DNA from: Kalmusia sp. IMI 367209
Taxonomy: Eukaryota > Ascomycota > Dothideomycetes > Pleosporales > Didymosphaeriaceae
Direction: 5' to 3'
Length of the DNA: 64,000 nucleotides
Assembly: GCA_027946365.1 (NCBI GenBank)
Contig: JAPEUQ010000006.1
Span: 1,612,001-1,676,000 of the forward strand
Shown: positions 50,206-61,523 of the stretch, piece after piece
Layout: each line of letters starts with the position of its first letter
Numbering within the stretch: the stretch's first letter is position 1
The notes under the pieces: generated by a model
Database searches by the model: none
Told to the model about the DNA's origin: nothing
Seen by the model: the letters and a program-made list of their open reading frames with translations, nothing else
Program-made: the position numbers and the translations under genes

Positions 50206-51314
50206 CTTGGCAGATATCAACAAAATCGATGATAGGGATTAGTGAGAGGTAGAAGAAAATACTGAAAAATGAGAGATTCTATGCCAAAGGAGATGAAAAC
50301 GTGAAAAGTCCGCTGCTGATGGTGTTCTAGGTAGTTGCTCTCTGCCTTTATATATTTGTAGCTCCAGAAAGCGTTTCTAAATGGAGTTGCATATCGCGAG
50401 GCTAAGCTTTTGTCTGTGACCATGTTCTGTGGAAATGTTCAGCTCCGTGACATATTCTCAAGGTCCAGCCTCGTCTAAAGACGTCTGTAGCAGTATGTCG
50501 CGAACACCGCCCGTGGACCCGCCCGTCGCATATCCGAACCTCAAGATTCAGTTTCTAGAAGAGCCAATGATATCATGAGAAATTCCCCAGCACATCTACC
50601 GGACAAGAAAGTGCATCACCGATGCATAGGGGCAGATGGCTTCCCACAACTCAACATTAAGTTGCCCAGGAGCCCACTGCCTCAAACAGTCTTCAAAGCC
50701 CGATGTGGCGCGAAACCTTCAAGCTGAATCTGGCTATGAGTAGACAAAGTTGCAAGGTATATGTGTATAATCGCCGTTCCTGCCGACGCCGTTCTGCTCG
50801 TAGCTGCATGTGGGGGTGGGGCTGAGGCTGAAACCCCTTGTAACGACATATCAGATGCACAAGCGATACGAAGCAACGACCAGCACCTAAGATATGAGCT
50901 TATTCTGAGATCGATCAAAGTATTGCTGTCGAATAAAAGAAGAGTGCAGCTGAAAACACCCTTCAAGCGGTGCACGCTAACCTCAAAACAAGGTTACGCT
51001 TTTGCTGACATGATTTTCTCAGCCCCAAGCGTCGCTGGATGGAACTGTTTTGGGAATGTCTTTTGGCTTGGCATATGTATTTCGTACATACCGTAGGGGC
51101 CTCGAGTTGTAATTTGGTCACTGCACAGTGGTTTCAGAAAGGCCTTCAGCTCTGAGGGTTTGCGGCTATGCCGAGCTATTAGGGGGGATACTCCTGCGCG
51201 TCTTTTTGCAAATAGCGTCCATGCCTTGGTGAATACAACGCGATCCCAACCTCAGTATATAATTCAAACGACAGCAACTTGTCTCTGCGTTCATCTTCAT
51301 CAACCTTGCTCAGT
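50206..51314. other. Divergent intergenic region, no gene seen
   Basis: 1.1 kb between the hydrolase start (-) and the four-TM protein start (+). Open frames under 115 codons lack any domain. Confidence 0.5.
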
Positions 51315-52113
51315 ATGAGGTCCAAGAACCGCGAACAACCTGGGGTGCGGAAACACCACTCAGTCTCGATAGCCATAGGACTTTGCCTGTCCACTACCCT
51401 CATCACTGTTGCAATCCTCAGTCTCTTTGTCGATGCTCTCCGCAGAATCTCCATGCCTGTCCCCTGGCCCATTGTCCTTGTAAGCAACCTAACAGTCCCA
51501 ACTATACGATCCTGTGCGCGCTAATATTCTCTAGGTCATGTCAGCGGCGTCTTCCAATGTATCTGTACTCGTAGCTACAGCTTTTGTCCACTACCTCTCG
51601 CCTTCCTCCGTCGCCCTACCACTGATCTTGCACATCCTCGGGGCAGCTTTCTGCTTGACCGCTACCGCAGTACTCGGCGAAGAGCTCGGCGAACATCTGA
51701 CGCGTGCTTGTCCATCAAGTGGAGCATTTGGACATGATATGGCAGTCGTCTGCCACCTATTCAAAACGCTCTTTTCCTTCACAGTCTTGTCGGCCGCTTC
51801 TTCGATCTTCTTGGTCGTTTCGGATATTCGAGCTTGTATGATCATGCGCAAAGAAAGCAGGTACACGGCTGTCGCGAGAGGTGATGGCGGACCAATCTCG
51901 AGAACCTTACAACACGAGAAAGAAGACAGGGTCAGTAGACTGGCGGGAATGCTGGGAAGAGGGGGGAGGAGTAAGCAGGAAGATGAGAGGGCCATCATGA
52001 TGAAAGATATGCATTGGGAAGATGGGAGACCGTACATGGTGCCTTTTGACAATACCCCCGATTACGTCTACCCAAGAACCATATGCTCCACCATACGGTA
52101 CAGGTGCATATAA
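51315..52113 (+). CDS. Small four-TM membrane protein, 247 aa as read, likely 276 aa after a frame break
   Basis: Two exons: 51315-51479 and 51535 onward; the 55-nt intron (GTAAGC...TCTAG) is phase 0. Four hydrophobic segments: SVSIAIGLCLSTTLITVAIL, the one around the intron (WPIVLVMSAASS...), SVALPLILHILGAAFCL, and LFKTLFSFTVLSAASSIFL. A charged cytosolic tail follows. As written the frame ends at 52113 with an implausible YVYPRTICSTIRYRCI. One base over, a convincing tail is open to 52201 (STQEPYAPPYGTGAYKQIEE... to DPGHFF). The C5 run at 52055-52059 lies just before the switch; read as C4, the two parts join. Function unknown. Confidence 0.7.
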
Positions 52114-52369
52114 ACAAATAGAAGAACAAATGCGCGCTAGAGAGCCCCAAAGTCGGCTAGAAGAACGGGAGACACGCTATGACCCAGGTCATTTCTTTTA
52201 AATAGATGCAGACGGTACGATTGTTGGAGGACTGTATATAGAAAAGGGTAGATAGACTTTCATGCAATCGCTACGGCAACCAGATCAAGATGGGTGAAGC
52301 CACCGGATGCAACGGAAGGTTCAATTAGTATTTAGTATTGAATTAATAACACGAAAAGTTTTGCAAAGC

Positions 52370-54199
52370 TCAAGCGGTAAGTGGCTTCCGGGGAATGGAG
52401 CGTCTAGGTGTAGAGGAAAAGCTGCCCATAGGTGATCGAGATGTAGATAAAGAGCTGCCGTTGCTCAATGTGCGGACAACAGGCAGTGCGTCTGACAGCT
52501 CAGTCATCGTCAATTTCTTACCATTCGAAACATGATCAGAGCCTTTATCCGTCCTCTTCAATTCCCGCTCCGGAGCATGCTCGGGGTGATGAAAGAACTC
52601 TATGGGAACAATTGGGCCATTGTAGTTGGACATATCTTCCAATTCGGGTGGATGTAACCAAGTAGTTTCTCTCCGCTCGAAGCCGTCTGGTGTAATGTAT
52701 CTCTTGTCGGCAATTATTCTTGGCTCCCTTGCTTGTGGTGGGCTTCGAACAAGGTGCGCAGCAGGCGTTTCCTCATCACCACGAACAATACACCATCTCT
52801 GGCTTGTTCCAGTACGTTTTGGAAGCTGGCTTGCCGGTACTTCAACCAGTTCATTATTCGAATTGTAGACAAAATGTCGAGCGGGTAGGATCTCGGTTTC
52901 ATAAACGGGCTGTATGTAATGGTATACTTCGTAATCGTGAACTTCTCGGTAGATGCGCTCTTCGATGATCTCGTGCTCTGTGGGCTTGACGACTTCATGA
53001 GTGACAGCTGCTGGGTATTAGCGAAAAGAGCGTATCAGGACAAGACTACACTTGCCTGGAGCCCATCGTGTTTTCTTGTCCGAATCCTCTGTATCCCTTA
53101 GATCCACGATTCCGTCCAAATTAGCTCGCATGCCTGCGTCATAGTCTTCTGGACCGCCCATAATTGCTTCAAGAAGATCCACAGAACCTCCAGTCATTTC
53201 TTCTGTTGGTTTCTCATTCCTGCGCCCAAGAGACTCACGTCTCGGATTAGATAGATCAACTTCGTTACTCTCACGTCGATGTCGCCTTCTTTCGTCGAGA
53301 TGGGACTCGTCCCGGGCAAGCCGCGAAGGCCAGTCTTTACGATTATATGGTCGAGGATGAGCGTCCTTAACATGAGGTAATATACCATCTATGAGACTAC
53401 CTTCAGTGGCTACTCCTGATCCCAGCATGTATTTCGGCTGAAGGGACACTGAGGAACCGACAGAGTCCGGTGATCCGAGAGATGCGATGGATGCTGCAAT
53501 AGATTTCCGCCGTTCTACGAAAAGATCAGTCACGTTCCATCCCGAACATGGTAATTCTATCGAGGTAGAGGTGATATACAACAGCTTCCAACAAATTTTG
53601 CGCATAGAATGTTACTTACCGGTACGATCCTGTCTAACTTGGCCGTCTCGATGTTGGCTTCTAAGGGAGCTATGCTGAGATGGCCTTGCTCCGTACGTAT
53701 CAATGTTTCTGTCGGCGATGTCTTCATTGTGTCTCATCTCACTATTGCCGGTTCTCAACCTGCTATCTCCACCAAGGCTCATAAACTCTACTTCGGCGCT
53801 GGGTATACTGCCTGGCGAGGTAGCAGGCATGTAAGCTCGACAATCGTCTGCAATTGAGTCCTCCCTCTCATCTGAGACATCTCCTGGGTGTGGCGCATGG
53901 TCGATAGGAGCTACGAAAAGGTCTTCGTTGGTGCTGATAGAACGCTGTGAAGACCGTCGTCGGCTCGCAGGGTGACTGCTGCCATACCGGCTCGATGCTT
54001 TGCTGGACTGTGTAACCGACACTCGGCCTCGAGGTTGGGATATGGCTGTCTGTCGGTCGTCCTCCGGCTCGCATTTTCGTTGCTCAAGAAGCTGTGCTGG
54101 TCCGAGGCGGATCTCTGGACGGCTATGTGTTGTTTCTGACCCTGAGCCCTTCCGACTGGACGCACCTTTTCGGAAGAAGGATTTCAGGCTTCGCTTCAT
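52370..54199 (-). CDS. Uncharacterised Ser/Arg-rich protein with a GC-AG intron, 558 aa
   Basis: Three exons on the minus strand: 54199-53620, 53514-53056, 53007-52370. Intron 1 is 106 nt. Intron 2 has the donor CCAG|GCAAGT, the standard GC-AG consensus, and runs to CAG ending at 53008. An alternative weak GT donor (GTAGTC) with an acceptor 3 nt earlier would also keep frame. The protein begins MKRSLKSFFRKGASSRKG and is rich in Ser, Arg and acidic residues, hence largely disordered. A more ordered part lies in exon 3 (EHEIIEERIYREVHDYEVYH, ARHFVYNSNNELVEVP, RWCIVRGDEET, ERRETTWLHPPELEDM). No signal peptide, TM segment or known domain was recognised. Confidence 0.7.
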
Positions 54200-55773
54200 G
54201 AGGGATATCGATAAGTGGGGCCGTGCTCACGATCTTGGGAAGTAGTGCGCGTTAGGAGGAGGAGGAGGACGGGTCAGCGACAATAACTGAATATTGCCTT
54301 TTGGAGTGAGGACGGATGATAGAGGTTCCGTTGCGTGCTTGGAAGTCGACCGAGAATTGAGGATTCCTTCTTCTGCTTCTGGCGGCGTATGCTACGGGGC
54401 AGGAACGCTGCTCAGGCCACAGGCCAGTCTGGAAGGTGCCCCATGCGGCATGCGGCACTAGCAGCCGCAGTGGCGAACCTCACAATGATAATTTGAAGCC
54501 ACACTGACGTAGGGTTGCGGAGCGATTGGGCGTTCTTTAAGATCGAAACCCTCTCCGCGGACGCCGAGGCTTGACCGTGCATCCGTTGGAGCAGAAACCT
54601 GATCGTCCAGACGAGCCTTCCTTCGTGTTTCTTGCAGCATCCGCCCTTGTTGCTAGCTTTGGATCCGACCTGGAACCGAAAAGTTGCCCCCGGGCTAAGC
54701 AGTAGCAGAATAACAAATACCATTCTGGAAGCTCAACGCTTCCGCTCGGGGGCTCCGTGATGACGTGGAATACGCTGGAGCGGGTACTTGACGTATACCA
54801 GCATATTCGCGTGTCCCCGCGGACACACCAGGCACACAGCGCAACCATCGCCTCTGGTCGCTGGCCGACGGCTCAGCTGGATGACGTCTGGGGTCTGTCC
54901 CATTCTGTCGCGGCAGTCCCGCCTTTGGTGCAGTAGTTCCCACCCCACGTCGATCATGGCCTCGATTTGCCCGCGCTGCTGGAACTTCCAGATATATCGA
55001 GTTAAAGCGCGACCCGCCGATTCGCTCCCAGAACCGCAAGTAGACACGCGTAGGAGAGATCCGCCGATCGTCTTACCGGGAAGGCCTCGCTTAGGGCATG
55101 CACCGACCCACTTTCTCCATCCATTGCGACATTCCCTGCGCACCGACACGTCCCCTTTTGGGATCAGCTTTCTTCGCGGTGATGATGGGCAGCTACTGGC
55201 TCCTGCTTTGTGAATATGCAGACAATGCTTTCCTGTTAGATTTATGCACACTTGATGAGCTTGACCACGCGCAATGCACTTGCACCGTGTACTACTGTGA
55301 CGCCGATGCATCGACTTATGGGAATCGGCCATTGCCCTCCTAGTGCTTCACAGCGACGTAGGTCGGCGATTGATGGGACTGAGGACCTGATCTGAGGTAT
55401 CTCTGACGTGCATCTGGCCAGCATAGACGACGGGCGAAGCCTCCGAGCGCGAAGGCGCCTCAAGCCCCGCAATGACAGTGCTTCCCACCCAATCGACCAT
55501 TTCTTTTGGGCGAATGCACTATGACACAGCGCAAGTGAGCTAAGGACAAGCCTTCGGACTGGAACATCCATCCAGCATTACGTCGGTGCTGGTCTGATTC
55601 ATCATCCGTGTGTGTTTGGCTTTGCTCAAGTATATAACACACTGAGTTGACCGCATTCACATCACATCCTAACATCTTACATATACCCACCAGCACTTCA
55701 GCAACCTTTACGATTGTATTCCTGTCGACTTATTATTCTTGTTACCGACTCAGACCCATCATCACCAATCACA
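54200..55773. other. Intergenic region, no gene seen
   Basis: 1.57 kb between divergent genes. It contains a GGA run near 54256-54269. A 199-codon open frame on the minus strand (54733-55332) is Arg/Cys-rich, has no domain and was not called. Confidence 0.45.
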
Positions 55774-56867
55774 ATGGACAAAGCTAAGGCAGCACTCAAC
55801 GACTTCATGAGCAAGTCTGGTCACCACGACACCACGGTTCATGAGACCGTCGCTCCTCACGTGAAGAATGAGACTATCAAGCCTCATCGCCATGAGAATA
55901 TTCACACTGCCGTAGACAAGGAGATCCACCAAGATCACTACCATCACACCATTCAACCAGTCAAGGATCGTGAAGTTCTTCCTGAGCAGCACACGGCCCA
56001 GCTTGGTGCCGTGCAACATCGCGAATTTGACCACCGCGATGCTGAGCACACCCAGAGGAGCCTTGCTGCTAAGCAGGCTGCGTTCAAAGACGAGCGTGTC
56101 GTTCAGGATACTACCCACAGCCAGAGTGCTGTACCAACTGTCGCAGGCGAGCATGTTCACCATGTAGGTTCCCATGGAAACTAACAGCTACTCAGTAGTG
56201 TCAGCTAACATGTATACAGCACATCCACGAAACGATCCAGCCTGTAGTCCATAAGGAAACAATCCAGCCCCACGTGGTCCATACTACCGTGCCTATCCAC
56301 GAGGTTCACCACAACGCTGCCACACATCATGAATCTTCTGAGCTCCCGGCAATGTCTATGGATGAGTTCAAGCAAAAGGGAGGTGTACTTGGCGGCCGCG
56401 GTGAGCGGTATGATGGTTTCGAGGGTGAGCCAAAACACATCGGGAGCACTCTTACTCACATGATGGAGGGAAAGACTAGCAAGCGCGACTCTGCCCACCA
56501 TGACATGGATAAGGCCCGCAGCGGCGCGATGCATGGCGACTTGAATCCTCTTGATGGTGGTAGAGGAAATGTGCAGGCTGGTCGCCGTGGGGGACAAACT
56601 GCCGAAGATGCCAACAGGTCTGCCACTAGGTCAGAGCGCGGAATTGACGGTGTGGGTGCCACGGGTGCTGGTGCGCCACACACTGGCAACATCCGAGGAG
56701 TGGAAGATTCTGGACCACTTCGTGGCAACAACACATCTACTTCGACCAATCCCCTCCCTAAAGACACTACTTCTACTTCCACCACTAAGCCCAAAGCTTC
56801 TCTTCTCGACAAACTGAACCCTTCTAAGGATTCTAATGGCGATGGCCAGGCAGGATTCATGAAATAA
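55774..56867 (+). CDS. His-rich hydrophilic stress-type protein, 345 aa
   Basis: Two exons: 55774-56163 and 56220-56867, with a 56-nt phase-0 intron. The protein has no hydrophobic segment and is very rich in His, Glu, Lys and Thr. It repeats a V-HET-I-P-HV theme: TTVHETVAPHVKNETIKPH, IHQDHYHHTIQPVKDREVLP, HIHETIQPVVHKETIQPH, VHTTVPIHEVHHN. The C-terminus is Gly/Arg- then Ser/Thr-rich with KASLLDKLNPSKD. From memory, similar fungal proteins are abundant in stressed or sporulating cells and are sometimes labelled 'allergen'; no catalytic function is known. The composition suggests a LEA-like protective or metal-binding role, which is inference. Confidence 0.78.
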
Positions 56868-57018
56868 TGGCTCACATCATACGATTAGTTTAACGGTATT
56901 ATGTATATTACGGAGTAAATAATCAAGCTTCATCAAGGACTGAAATCATCAAAATCTGCTAGTCTGTTTCAACTGCAAACATAAAATTGTGTCGACCGTA
57001 CCCTTCCGACCCAGCTTA

Positions 57019-57633
57019 TTACTGTAATACCCTTTCAGCTATGGGCGTCCACTCTTTGATCGGTTTATCCGTCTGAACCAATACCACCCTCCCTCCAAAC
57101 CAGCCACCCATATCTCCCTCCCCGTTTAAATTGACACCTACCTCCTCCAACATTCTCTCCAGCTCCCGAATCTTCTCCGCCTCGACCTTCGCGCAGTCAT
57201 GGCTGTACCCCATGAGCAACCACATATCTGATCCAACACAAGCTTCCCACTTACTACAGCAACGAAAGATGCGGCCTATACTCTCCTCCACCCACTTCTC
57301 CGCCACCTCTCCTCAAACCCATCCACACCATCCTGCTTCACCCTCCCAATCCCACGCACGCCCCTCTTCCCCACCTCGAACAGAGCTTCTCGACAAACAC
57401 ATCCTCGTTTCGCCAACGCCCCCAGCCGCACCCAGACGTCCCCCACGCAAGCAACGGCAAGCTCGAGCCACGCCTGCGGGTCTGCTCCGTACGTCTCGGG
57501 TCTGATGTCCGAGGTGAGCGTAACGTGCGGCAAGAAGCGATGGGGAGGAGGCGCGCCGGTGCGCGATTAGTGATGCGAGGGCGGGGTTGAGCGGGTGCGA
57601 GGAGGGGAAGAGGCCAGAGGACGATCCTGGCAT
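57019..57633 (-). CDS. 2',3'-cyclic-nucleotide 3'-phosphodiesterase-like (Cpd1, 2H family), frame broken
   Basis: The start MPGSSSGLFPSSHPLNPALA at 57633 matches the opening of fungal Cpd1-type cyclic phosphodiesterases. The two 2H-superfamily motifs are present, HVTLTSD and HLSLLY, with GADPQAW between. A 51-nt intron (GTAAGT...TACAG, 57250-57200) follows HLSLLY, and the end is PIAERVLQ at 57019. The pieces lie in different frames. Switches fall at about 57542-57545 (G4 on +), 57408-57410 (T3 on +), 57379-57380 (A2 on +) and 57291-57293 (C3 on +). The middle pair compensate and expose NEDVFVEKL, the expected reading. All lie at homopolymers. These enzymes open ADP-ribose 1'',2''-cyclic phosphate from tRNA splicing. 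Either decayed or mis-sequenced. Confidence 0.65.
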
Positions 57634-58090
57634 CGCGGATACGCTTACGGTGGTTAGGGGGCGGCAAGATGCGGGAGATGCGGGGATGGGCGAGATTTTT
57701 TGGTGGTTGTTTGGATCGGTGGTACGATGACGTTGGGCGCTCTGGCATGGGACGGGATGTGTGCCCCACCAGGGATTTCTTCACATGTTTTCGATGTTTA
57801 TGCTGGTGCGAAGAATGCGTTGCACGGCGGTGGGGAGAGATTGGGACATGATGTTGGTATGGATATGGCTACGTCGTGTTGACTGGCCGTGCGACAATTT
57901 TCATTTCCTATAGAGCAGCGTGTCCGCCAATATCGACTCTGAAGATGAACGCCGTTCCGCATATGCAAACCGAAATACTTCTTCCACGCCAAAGCTCGTG
58001 AAGAAGCGCTGAAAACGCCATACTATGCATGCAGGAAAAATACAAATTCAGCCATTTTCTACCTGACAGTGACCGTTTATCGGACTTCGC
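57634..58090. other. Intergenic spacer, no gene seen
   Basis: 457 bases between two minus-strand genes, nothing recognised. Confidence 0.5.
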
Positions 58091-59791
58091 CTAGCCGATG
58101 CTGATGTGCTCCTTTGCCTTCCAGGTATCTGGTAGCACCTTCACCAGGCTCGCAGCTTCCGCAACGCCTTTACGCCCTTTGGGTATGCGATTTGGGAGAT
58201 CGTAGACAGCTCTTCGTAGGACTGCCCTCCCGTGTACCCCGTAGTTCATGAGAAATCTTTTCACATTGTCTCGAAGAAGGCCCTGCAGGCATAGGAAGTG
58301 ACCAGGGTAGAGGTCATCGGATGGAGTGTTGCAGATCAAGACCACGACGCGCCAGTACTCGGATAGCGGTATCGCAGGAGGCTTTCCGCCGAATTTTCGA
58401 AAGGAAATGGCTGCGAACCCGGCTCCGATTCCCATCACGCGCTGAGAGTATCGGTTCATGTCGGAGTCGTCGTTGATATGGAACTTGTCAAGGCCTAGAC
58501 CGGCGCGGTTGTTCTGCATGTCACCGCGTATGCCAAAAAGCATTGGACAAATGCGGTGTAACTTCGCTAAAAGGGTGTCGATCATACACACGGACCCCTT
58601 CCACATGTATCTCTGGTCCAGATACAAGCTGGCAGCGATGAGTCCGAGTTGGCCAATGATTCTACCATCCTCTTTGGATGCTTCGTTATACCATTGGTTG
58701 ATCAACGATTTTTCGAGACATATCCAGGCGTATAAGAGTAGCTGGGGATACTGTGCCTCAGCCTCGTTCGCAAGTTGTGGTATCGAGCCTGAGATAATGA
58801 AGGGTCGAATATCGATCGTGGGACCTGGTGTACTCAATGCTTTATCGAAGCACTCTGTGCGTATTGCAGCAATTGCGGTCTTGCTGTCTTGCAATTCGGT
58901 TGTTATCTGACCCAATCTTTTGTTCATGTTTCGCCTCACTTCTCCGATATGTGGTTTGAACGGATCCCCTTTTGACTTGTGTGCTTCAAGAAATTGTTTG
59001 CGGAACTGCTTCATCCCAGCGTGTAGCGCGAGGTATTTCTTGTGTACTTCCGCAATATCGGCCGAGGGGGAAGAAGCTGTGGGTTGTGCCCCTGCCGTGG
59101 ATGCCATTGCCGTCCTTGGTGCCGCCAGTGCTGGGGGTGCTTGGGTGGTTGGTGGAGGTTGCGTTCGTTGGTTTTGGAGCGCAGCTTTGGCAGCTTCCCT
59201 AGCCTTTTGTTCCTCATCTTCCTTTTTCTTTCTGGCCTGCTCTTCCTGTTCCTTTTGTGCTTTTATCCTCGCTTCAGCCTCCTGTAGCTTCCTCTGGTTC
59301 TCCGCAGCTTCTCGCACAGCTTCCTCTTCTCGACGTTTTGCTTCAAGTTGTTGCCGTCGAATCTCAGCCTCTTGTCGCAGCTTTTCCTGCTTTAAACGCT
59401 CGAGCTCTCTCTCTTGAGCGATTGCTTTCCGCATGCGTTCTTGATCTTCCTCGAGCCTTATTCGCTCCATCTCACGTTCCGCTTCTTTCTGGACCCTCTG
59501 GTGCTCATGGGCCGCTTTTGCGAGCTGTTCATGATGAAGCTTGGCACGCTCGGCAGCGTCTTGATCGAGCCTCTTGTTAAATTCTCGATCGGAATGGCTG
59601 AGAAGCTGGTTGTACTCGAGTTGAAATTGCCTTGAAGGGCTTTCGAAGGGCTGGGCCATAAGACTTCCCTTGGGCGAGCGGACGCCATTGCGGTTCGGCG
59701 ATTGTCTCGAGGGCGAGCTTCCGAGCCAGCTCGACGAGAAAGATGTCGCGGTGTTCATACTCGCGGACGACGCGCCCGATCCACTGGGCAT
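58091..59791 (-). CDS. GLE1: GLE1, nuclear-pore mRNA export mediator, 566 aa, single exon
   Basis: The N-terminal 80 residues are Ser-rich (SWLGSSPSRQSPNRN, FESPSRQFQLEYNQLL). A long highly charged coiled coil lies at about 75-210 (repeats of EREMERIRLEED, RRQQLEAKRREEEAV type), then a Pro/Ala linker. From about 250 to the end is the helical GLE1 domain: FKPHIGEVRRNMNKRLGQI, YPQLLLYAWICLEKSLINQW, the signature CPMLFGIRG, FGGKPPAIPLSEYWRVV, and LLRDNVKRFLMNYGVHGR. Gle1 with InsP6 activates the helicase Dbp5 at the cytoplasmic face of the pore. The start could instead be the Met at 59758 (MNTATSFSSSW). The domain layout and length are normal for the family. Confidence 0.93.
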   Translation of the reverse strand: MPSGSGASSASMNTATSFSSSWLGSSPSRQSPNRNGVRSPKGSLMAQPFESPSRQFQLEYNQLLSHSDREFNKRLDQDAAERAKLHHEQLAKAAHEHQRVQKEAEREMERIRLEEDQERMRKAIAQERELERLKQEKLRQEAEIRRQQLEAKRREEEAVREAAENQRKLQEAEARIKAQKEQEEQARKKKEDEEQKAREAAKAALQNQRTQPPPTTQAPPALAAPRTAMASTAGAQPTASSPSADIAEVHKKYLALHAGMKQFRKQFLEAHKSKGDPFKPHIGEVRRNMNKRLGQITTELQDSKTAIAAIRTECFDKALSTPGPTIDIRPFIISGSIPQLANEAEAQYPQLLLYAWICLEKSLINQWYNEASKEDGRIIGQLGLIAASLYLDQRYMWKGSVCMIDTLLAKLHRICPMLFGIRGDMQNNRAGLGLDKFHINDDSDMNRYSQRVMGIGAGFAAISFRKFGGKPPAIPLSEYWRVVVLICNTPSDDLYPGHFLCLQGLLRDNVKRFLMNYGVHGRAVLRRAVYDLPNRIPKGRKGVAEAASLVKVLPDTWKAKEHISIG

Positions 59792-61523
59792 TGCGGGAGC
59801 GTCGTTGAATCAGGACCGAGGGCTGCGCGTAATGCACATATGCGTGGTCGGTTCGCGCTTGCTTGGACAGAGCTAAGAGCGTCGAGGCGTGCACGGAAAC
59901 TTATTCGGCCGACGCCGAGGTTGGCGTCCACGTGACCGAGGTCTAGCCGGGAGTCTACATGCACCTGGATAGCCCGGATAGGGCCCCGCTCGTCTGATGG
60001 CCCTGGCGAATGTCAACAACCTCAATTGATGGTACCGTAGACAGCTGGACCACGCAATTGCATGAATAATCAGCTCGTGGCGTGCGATCTCGCCCTTCGC
60101 TTACAGATGTCACAGCGCGCTACATGCAGCAATTCCAAGCCGGTGGGAGCGTCGTGAGACGAGTCATAGCGGAGCAGCTCGAGACGAAGTGGGCAAAGCT
60201 TCAGGAAGCAGGGACAGAAACAGCCGCCCTTGTGCAGGACGAATCGCACTGGGAGCTCGTGCAATGAGAATGCGCGGCGCCGCAGCGTTTTGACACAGCC
60301 TGCGAGTAGTAGCTTGCGTGCAGCTCTCGAGACGGTTGCTAAGATCCCCCGTGTGCAAGGAGCTTGTGCGGCCGCTAGCCTATGTGAAAAGACATGTAGT
60401 TTAGGTAAGACCAGCTCGTGCTGTAATGCGTGTGGCACAGCACTGCCGCTTGCTTTTCTGTCCAGTGTTTGTTGGGCAGCCTGAGTCAACACGCCTTTTA
60501 GTGTGCGTAAGCAAGCAGCCCCAACCGCTGGGCTTGGGAGCGAGGGAAGACGTGCTTCTGAACAGCGTGGCCACAAAGGCGAGTCTTCGTCTGTGGCTCC
60601 GAGGCTGATGCTGCTGCTGCGTCTGCTAGGAAACCGACTAGCATGGGCCATGAAACGCTGTTCACATCGTTTGGAGTGAGTGCTTCACCTCGCTGCTCTA
60701 AAACGTAGCCTGGCGCGCATCTCTCGAGGCATCTGGGCCGCACATGTACAAAGGCAGCCTCGACGCCTCAGGGCACCAGCACATTTGCGCGCCGCTCTCT
60801 TTGCACCCCCGTAGCACACTGTGACGTACGCCGGAGTGGGTCGCGAGTCGTTTGCGGACAAGCTGAGACTAGCCGATCCCTTCCCTACGAGCTGGGGCGC
60901 TCATCCAGCTCTCTCGCCCTCTGACGTCTCCTACCCTCTCTCCATCTCCAAGAGTCGCTCTCTGACGATTTCACCTGTCCTGATCGCTCCTACCACCCTC
61001 CCTCCTTCGCGCACTCTCTCCTGCCACTTGGAACAACCCACAGCCCTCACCAGGGAAAGAAATACGCAGCCCTCACTAGGGACAAGAACACTCTCTACAC
61101 CCGCCCCTGTAGGACTCTTATCACGCACTTGACTCTGCAACATTTGAAGCCACCCGTTCGCACAGCTGAAGCATCGATTCATCGAACATCATCTTGAGTG
61201 TGCCCTCGCAGCACTTTCGCACGCAGCGTGAGTGCCCCCCCGCCTGCTCCAAGGCATCCCGCTGCCCACAGCCAGCGAGCCCAGCCAGTCAGCCAGCCAG
61301 CCAACCACAGACGCCCCACTCTGTTTGCTTCACCTCTGTCCGCGCATAGCGTGCCGCGGCGACGCCGTGCCAAACCCGCGAACCCGCATAGCAGTGCTGA
61401 CAGATGCCAGATCTTCTGTCGATAAACTTTCCGACCATCTCAACCGAGTGGTCCGTCGCTCCAGTGCACCACACTTGTCAACCCTGTAGACACAGGCTGT
61501 GAAGCACTACTACAATCCACACC
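59792..61523. other. Divergent intergenic region and long SSD1 leader
   Basis: 1.7 kb between GLE1 (-) and SSD1 (+). From about 60880 the + strand is strongly C/T-rich. It contains an imperfect 21-22-bp direct repeat (CAGCCCTCAC-AGGGA-AAGAA, at about 61041 and 61067) and a run of CCAG units near 61280-61303. No protein gene was recognised. Confidence 0.5.

Noticed and set aside
52714..52998. Apparent frameshift near 52830 in the Ser/Arg-rich gene
   Set aside because: On rereading the bases, the frame through VPASQLPKRTGTSQRWCIVR is continuous; the competing frame is a shadow.
54733..55332. 199-codon open frame on the minus strand
   Set aside because: Arg/Cys/His-rich composition, no domain, no splice logic, overlapped by open frames on the other strand.
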